A program made the position numbers and the translations under genes. The notes below the pieces were generated by a model. It was given only the letters and a program-made list of their open reading frames with translations. It made no database searches and was not told the DNA's origin. Positions 6,138-6,836 of a stretch of DNA of 6,836 nt are shown piece by piece. The stretch's first letter is position 1. Every line of letters starts with the position of its first letter. The stretch lies in assembly GCA_903924715.1 (NCBI GenBank), contig CAIYCP010000695.1:1-6836 (forward strand). The letters run 5' to 3'. The DNA is from an uncultured beta proteobacterium. Lineage in GTDB: Bacteria > Pseudomonadota > Gammaproteobacteria > Burkholderiales > Burkholderiaceae_B.

Positions 6138-6812
6138 ATGGATCAGATCAAGTCCTTGTTGTCGGCGTTGCATTTAGCGAGTCCGGCCTTGCCCGTGGGT
6201 GGCTTTGCCTACTCGCAAGGCTTAGAGCAGGCGATCGAAGATCGCTGGGTGACGCAGGTTGATCAAGCCTATGTGTGGATACGTGATGTGCTGTTGTTGA
6301 ATCTTGCGCGACAAGAGTTGCCGTTATGGTTGACGTGTCATCGGGCGACGCTATGCCAAGATTGGGGGACGTTAACGGATGCCAATCAAGCGCTGTACGC
6401 GTTGCGAGAAACAGCTGAATTCAGACTTGAATCTGTGCAGATGGGGCATTCAATGGCGAAGCTGTTTGCGCAATGGCCACAAGGATCAGCGCTCGCGGCC
6501 CTGCCGATTGAACAATGGACATACCCTGCCGCATATGCCGCCTTAGCTGCCGTTGCAGTTGTCGATGAAACAATGGCACTTGGTGCCTATTTGTGGAGTT
6601 GGGTTGAAAACCAAGCTTTAGCAGCAGTAAAAATTATTCCGCTCGGTCAGATTGATGGCCAGACCTTGTTGCATCGTCTTAAAGAGGATGTCGAACAGGC
6701 CATTGATATTGCAAAGACCACGCCGCCTGACCAAGCGGGTTCATGCGCCTTCGGTCTGGCACTCGCAAGTGCCAGACACGAATCTCAATACAGTCGTTTA
6801 TTTAGAAGCTAG
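6138..6812 (+). CDS. ureF: Urease accessory protein UreF
   Basis: Member of the UreDFG activation complex; an all-helical dimer that bridges UreD and the GTPase UreG and controls GTP-dependent nickel delivery. The product is 224 residues, typical for the family. Seen in order: LASPALPVGGFAYSQGLEQAIE (13-34), LNLARQELPLW (54-64), ALRETAEFRLESVQMGHSM (88-106), YPAAYAALAA (129-138), LGAYLWSWVENQALAAVKIIPLGQ (148-171) and the C-terminal SRLFRS (219-224), the tail known to matter for UreG contact. The frame is open upstream to a GTG at 6090 and an ATG at 6114, both inside ureE; ATG 6138 is chosen because it gives the usual short N-terminus and lies 4 bases after the ureE stop. No strong Shine-Dalgarno precedes it, so coupling to ureE translation is likely. 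The start is moderately sure, the identity firm. Confidence 0.94.
   Translation: MDQIKSLLSALHLASPALPVGGFAYSQGLEQAIEDRWVTQVDQAYVWIRDVLLLNLARQELPLWLTCHRATLCQDWGTLTDANQALYALRETAEFRLESVQMGHSMAKLFAQWPQGSALAALPIEQWTYPAAYAALAAVAVVDETMALGAYLWSWVENQALAAVKIIPLGQIDGQTLLHRLKEDVEQAIDIAKTTPPDQAGSCAFGLALASARHESQYSRLFRS
6754..6777 (+). repeat. Perfect hairpin near the end of ureF
   Basis: GTCTGGCACT (6754-6763) and AGTGCCAGAC (6768-6777) are exact reverse complements around the four-base loop CGCA: a 10-bp stem with no mismatch and six G-C pairs. It lies within ureF codons for Gly-Leu-Ala-Leu-Ala-Ser-Ala-Arg-His and ends 44 bases before the proposed ureG start. No T-run follows, so it is not a standard terminator. 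It may affect mRNA stability, processing or ureG expression, or be chance. Confidence 0.6.
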
Positions 6813-6814
6813 GA
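6811..6814 (+). promoter_or_regulatory. Ribosome binding site of ureG
   Basis: AGGA overlaps the ureF stop codon and lies seven bases before the TTG at 6822, a normal spacing. It is the main support for a TTG start, as no ATG or GTG occurs between the ureF stop and the window edge. Confidence 0.5.
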
Positions 6815-6821
6815 ACATAAA

Positions 6822-6836
6822 TTGAATACACCTACA
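6822..6836 (+). CDS. ureG: Start of urease accessory GTPase UreG (cut by window edge)
   Basis: Only five codons are visible: TTG AAT ACA CCT ACA, read as Met-Asn-Thr-Pro-Thr. They follow ureF after 9 bases and have an AGGA at proper spacing. UreG is the SIMIBI-class GTPase that drives nickel insertion together with UreD and UreF, and it normally follows ureF in this gene order; UreG N-termini often begin with a short polar stretch like this before the P-loop. The diagnostic P-loop is outside the window, so the call rests on position and ribosome site. Confidence 0.55.

Noticed and set aside
1..6836. CRISPR array, insertion sequence, tRNA or novel defence-type system
   Set aside because: No direct repeat series, transposase, tRNA-like fold or unassigned gene was found; all coding space belongs to dapA, bamC and the ure operon.

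Overview
This window looks like chromosomal DNA of a betaproteobacterium, probably Burkholderiales. The evidence is protein character (DapA, BamC and urease sequences of proteobacterial type), a base composition near one half G+C by eye, and a compact ureD-A-B-C-E-F-G gene order. The genus cannot be fixed from this sequence. All genes lie on the + strand.

The first part (about 74-2120) is a two-gene unit. dapA encodes 4-hydroxy-tetrahydrodipicolinate synthase, the first committed enzyme of lysine and diaminopimelate synthesis. One base after its stop begins bamC (nlpB/dapX), an outer-membrane lipoprotein of the BAM complex. dapA followed by bamC is a familiar proteobacterial pair. A strong rho-independent terminator (2137-2172) closes this unit.

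The second part (2283 to the end) is a urease operon: accessory gene ureD, structural genes ureA, ureB and ureC, then accessory genes ureE and ureF, and the first five codons of ureG at the window edge. Gene gaps run from a 4-base overlap to 25 bases, so they are very probably cotranscribed. UreABC forms the (alpha beta gamma)3 nickel enzyme that splits urea into ammonia and carbon dioxide. UreD, UreF and UreG form the activation complex, and UreE delivers nickel. All active-site ligands of UreC are present, so the enzyme is predicted to be functional.

The 162-base gap between bamC and ureD is the only long intergenic region. Besides the terminator it holds a 17-base palindrome that closely matches the NtrC-binding consensus, a second inverted repeat, and a weak sigma-70-like -10 element. 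This suggests nitrogen control of urease, but no canonical sigma-54 promoter is visible. I found no mobile element, RNA gene, CRISPR array or unknown multi-gene system. The points worth a second look are regulatory or structural details: the NtrC-like site, the missing ribosome binding site of ureD, a perfect 10-bp hairpin just before ureG, and sequence peculiarities of UreE and DapA.
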